Assembly (NCBI RefSeq): GCF_017498545.1
Contig: NZ_CP071793.1
Span: 7,744,256 to 7,808,255, forward strand
Source: Sulfidibacter corallicola
GTDB taxonomy: Bacteria; Acidobacteriota; Holophagae; Acanthopleuribacterales; Acanthopleuribacteraceae
Direction: 5' to 3'
Length of the DNA: 64,000 nucleotides
In this document: positions 62,501 through 64,000 of the stretch, piece after piece
Position numbering within the stretch: the stretch's first letter is position 1
Layout of the letters: each line of letters begins with the position of its first letter
Made by a program: the position numbers and the translations under genes
Notes under the pieces: model-generated
What the model was told of the DNA's origin: nothing
What the model saw: only the letters and a program-made list of their open reading frames with translations
Databases searched by the model: none

Positions 62501-62729
62501 CTGTGGACGGCATGTATTGTCGACCACCGCCACGACCATCGGTGGGCTGATTCCCTTATTGTTACTATCCGGAGGCTCCTTTTGGCCGCCACTTGCGGTA
62601 GTCATCGCGGGAGGCATTGGTTTCTCCCTGATTCTGGCCATGTTTTTCACACCGCTCTGTTATCAGATCTATGCGAACTGGCGCTACGGAACCCGTTCAA
62701 GGGGCGCTCGGGTGGAGGTGCCCGCATGA
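59592..62729 (+). CDS. RND efflux pump permease
   Basis: 1045 residues from ATG 59592, overlapping the adaptor's stop; a longer frame inside the adaptor gene is rejected. Twelve membrane helices and two large periplasmic loops, as in AcrB-type pumps driven by proton flow. In helix 4 the segment GLLIDSAIVMTDE corresponds to the proton-relay DD pair of AcrB but has Asp-Ser, so the second Asp is missing. Helix 10 has GVAINDTIVVLAA. It should expel organic compounds, with substrate not readable. Middle gene of a three-gene operon with adaptor and outer-membrane factor. Confidence 0.95.
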   Translation: MMKTPTEKGHVASLYYRNTHLQVVTIVVLLVAGISAIKNLPRLEDPRITQRNATILTFLPGASASRVEALINEKIEVALEEISEIKDIESTARSGVSSIQVSLEDDITRHTNEAVFSKIRSRLQNVQSELPEGATIPFLDDERGAVSYSLLIGLQWQGDGDGQLNLLQRIALDVKDHMRRVPNTELVRIFGDVHEEIIVTPDQAELAELGLAVEDIAHIVKQADSKVSAGQIRGDHHDLPIEVAGALDSLERVGAIPVKANTSGSTLRLGDIADIRHGYRNPPDQIGLKDQKRTIYVAVRAEEKVRLDTWNDHATRVLDQLRKEYSGRIHMEPIFVQSTYTEARLTDLSNNLVAGACIVILVVFLTMGWKSSLIVGSALPLSAAGALFSLSFFDQGIHQMSIFGMIIALGLLIDSAIVMTDEVRKRIRSGASRLDAMESSVRHLFVPLLASTFTTVLGFMPIFLLPGNAGDFVSPIAISVVMALCISFFLAVTVIPALAAKFTNPHDDKRALPWWRIGLPKPKFVDDFHAFSVAAIKKPYLFAALSLVPTVLGFALMPTMSMEFFPAGDRNMFEIQLWTSSENAIDRTEKIIAEIDDEIRELDGVTKSYWLAGASVPAVYYNQVPSQDKNSAYAQAVVVTDSPRRAVQLIAEAQNLINDRFPEVKAVVKSFSQGPPAAAPVAYRIMGPDLHQLRILGEQVRAVMHESPDIVHTRASIEGGEGKLWLNANETEAALVGLDLRDIATQFQANLEGFTGGSILEDVEELPIRVRLPREQRQTISQALDLPLKLSSSAGWVPANALGSLTLRPESGTVTRFNGQRVNTIYGYIVPDAKAVSVSSRIMKQIRMHVSIPEGYMIDVAGDSEEQEEAVGNLAIFAPILFVMMAATLILAFRSAALASIVGLVGLSSVGLGMLSLKIAGYPLGFNPLIGSIGLAGVAINDTIVVLAAIISNEKAKFGHGAAIIEETYGCGRHVLSTTATTIGGLIPLLLLSGGSFWPPLAVVIAGGIGFSLILAMFFTPLCYQIYANWRYGTRSRGARVEVPA

Positions 62730-64000
62730 AGAAATCGATCGCCGTGGCGGCCTCCATCTGTTTCATGATTTCTGCCTGCGTCGTTGGGCCCGACTATAAG
62801 AAACCCACGCTCGAAGTCGAGGGTTGGATCCATGCCGCAAACGAGGAACCCGTGGACCTCGCCTGGTGGACCTTGTTCGAGGATCCCATCCTGAACGGGC
62901 TGGTCGAGGAGGTCGCCAGTTCAAACCTGGATATCCAAATGGCGCAAAGCCGGTTGCGGGAAGCGCGCGCGTTACAGGGGATCGCGAAGGCGTCCCGATA
63001 CCCGGTCATTAGCGGTAACGGCGGATTCACGGATCAGCAGCAAAGCCTCAATGGTCCTGGCGCGGCGCCGGCCCTGATCGAAAGCGGCCAGGCCGACCGG
63101 CGCTCCAGCCTGTATGAAGCTGGATTTGATGTGGCCTGGGAGTTGGATCTCTTCGGCGGCAAGCGACGCGCCCGTGAAGCGGCAGCGGCGCGGGTGGGTG
63201 TGGCGGTTGCCGGGAAACGCGATGTTGCGATCACGATGATTGGGGAATTGGCGCGCAATTACATCGAACTCCGAGGAAACCAGAAGCGCCTTCGTTTGCT
63301 GTCGAAGCACGTTGAGACGCAAGAAGAGACCCTTCGTTTGATCCGGCAAAAAGTAAAGTTCGGCTTGGCTCGGGAGGTGGATGAAACCAGGGCCAAAGCG
63401 CAGTTGGAACACACACGGGCGCAACTCCCCAATCTGGAAGCGGCCATCAGCAGCGCCAGTTACCGGATCGACATTTTGACCGGCAGGCAGCCAGGGGCTC
63501 TGTACCAAACCCTGGCGACGTCCATTCCCTTGCCGGCCCCACCGGAAGTGGTGCCCATGGGCCTCAAATCCGACTTGTTGCGCCGCCGTCCGGATATTCA
63601 ACAGGCGGAGCGGGAACTGGCTGAAAGCACGGCCAATATCGGCGTGAAGGTGGCCGAACTCTATCCGTCCTTCAGTCTTACCGGAAGTGCCGGCTACCAG
63701 GCGGTGAACTCGCTCGGTGATTTGTTCAAGGGAGCCAGCGGGCTCTGGCTGCTCAGGCCGTCGATCGACATGCCCATCTTCGCAGGGGGTCGGCTCCGTG
63801 CCGATGTGGAAGCGGCGGAGGCACGGGAACGTCATGCGGCGCTCAGCTATGAGCGAACCGTCTTGAACGCCTTGCGGGAAACCGAATCGGCCCTCGTCAG
63901 CTACGCCAAGGAACAGGAAACGCGGATCGCCTACATGGAGAGCGTCCAAGCGAGTTCCCGTTCGGTCGAATTGACGAGCCGGCTTTATCGACAGGGCCTC
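62726..64000 (+). CDS. Outer-membrane efflux lipoprotein, NodT/OprM family (3' partial)
   Basis: ATG 62726 overlaps the pump's stop (ATGA) and follows GGAGGTG. The frame stays open to the window end (425 codons seen of perhaps 450-480). A lipoprotein signal ends at lipobox ISAC (Cys18), followed by VVGPDYKKP, the typical start of mature NodT-family channels. The DLLRRRPDIQQAE and AELYPSFSLTG segments are family signatures, with two OEP repeats. It forms the trimeric exit duct for the RND pump encoded upstream. Confidence 0.95.
   Translation, partial: MKKSIAVAASICFMISACVVGPDYKKPTLEVEGWIHAANEEPVDLAWWTLFEDPILNGLVEEVASSNLDIQMAQSRLREARALQGIAKASRYPVISGNGGFTDQQQSLNGPGAAPALIESGQADRRSSLYEAGFDVAWELDLFGGKRRAREAAAARVGVAVAGKRDVAITMIGELARNYIELRGNQKRLRLLSKHVETQEETLRLIRQKVKFGLAREVDETRAKAQLEHTRAQLPNLEAAISSASYRIDILTGRQPGALYQTLATSIPLPAPPEVVPMGLKSDLLRRRPDIQQAERELAESTANIGVKVAELYPSFSLTGSAGYQAVNSLGDLFKGASGLWLLRPSIDMPIFAGGRLRADVEAAEARERHAALSYERTVLNALRETESALVSYAKEQETRIAYMESVQASSRSVELTSRLYRQGL

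Overview
High-GC DNA from a Gram-negative bacterium: it has a tripartite RND pump, lipoproteins and a TonB-type C-terminal domain. The ECF sigma factor, the two-component-regulator-propeller hybrid kinase and the dockerin/Asp-box secreted protein fit an Acidobacteriota-like host (for example the Acanthopleuribacter type), but that is inference and no rRNA is present. No tRNA, rRNA or CRISPR was seen.

Bases 1-22,017 are one right-hand part of an integrative conjugative-type element, with every gene on the + strand and many stop/start overlaps. It carries a VirB4/TraC-like ATPase, a TraE-K-B-like run, polytopic membrane proteins, a TraD-like ATPase with a DnaJ-type CxxCxGxG pair, a STAS plus degenerate-GGDEF protein, an archaeo-eukaryotic-type primase, an excisionase-like HTH protein and a tyrosine integrase at the end. 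Its left end, and any relaxase, lie outside the window. The REP-like intergenic repeats found in the rest of the window are absent from this part and begin about 220 bp after the integrase.

Bases 22,018-64,000 look chromosomal. In order: a minus-strand set (aminotransferase, FAD-linked oxidase, membrane-anchored APS kinase); a large double-kinase hybrid sensor; an SDR oxidoreductase divergent from an HxlR regulator; a repeat array; norR/norB with three NorR-type sites and a sigma-54-like promoter; two secreted beta-propeller proteins; a duplicated membrane protein; an ECF sigma factor; tilS-ftsH; an esterase; an ABC exporter with a cyclic-nucleotide-binding domain; an ankyrin-TonB_C protein; a beta-lactamase-fold lipoprotein; a DASS-type anion transporter with a small membrane partner; and an RND efflux operon cut off by the window end.

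Two repeat families occupy intergenic gaps. One is REP-like with a GGCCC/GGGCC palindromic core. The other is a roughly 105-bp structured repeat with a conserved CCCATCCAG/CTGGATGGG stem and an inner stem showing an A-T to G.U change, found between convergent genes.
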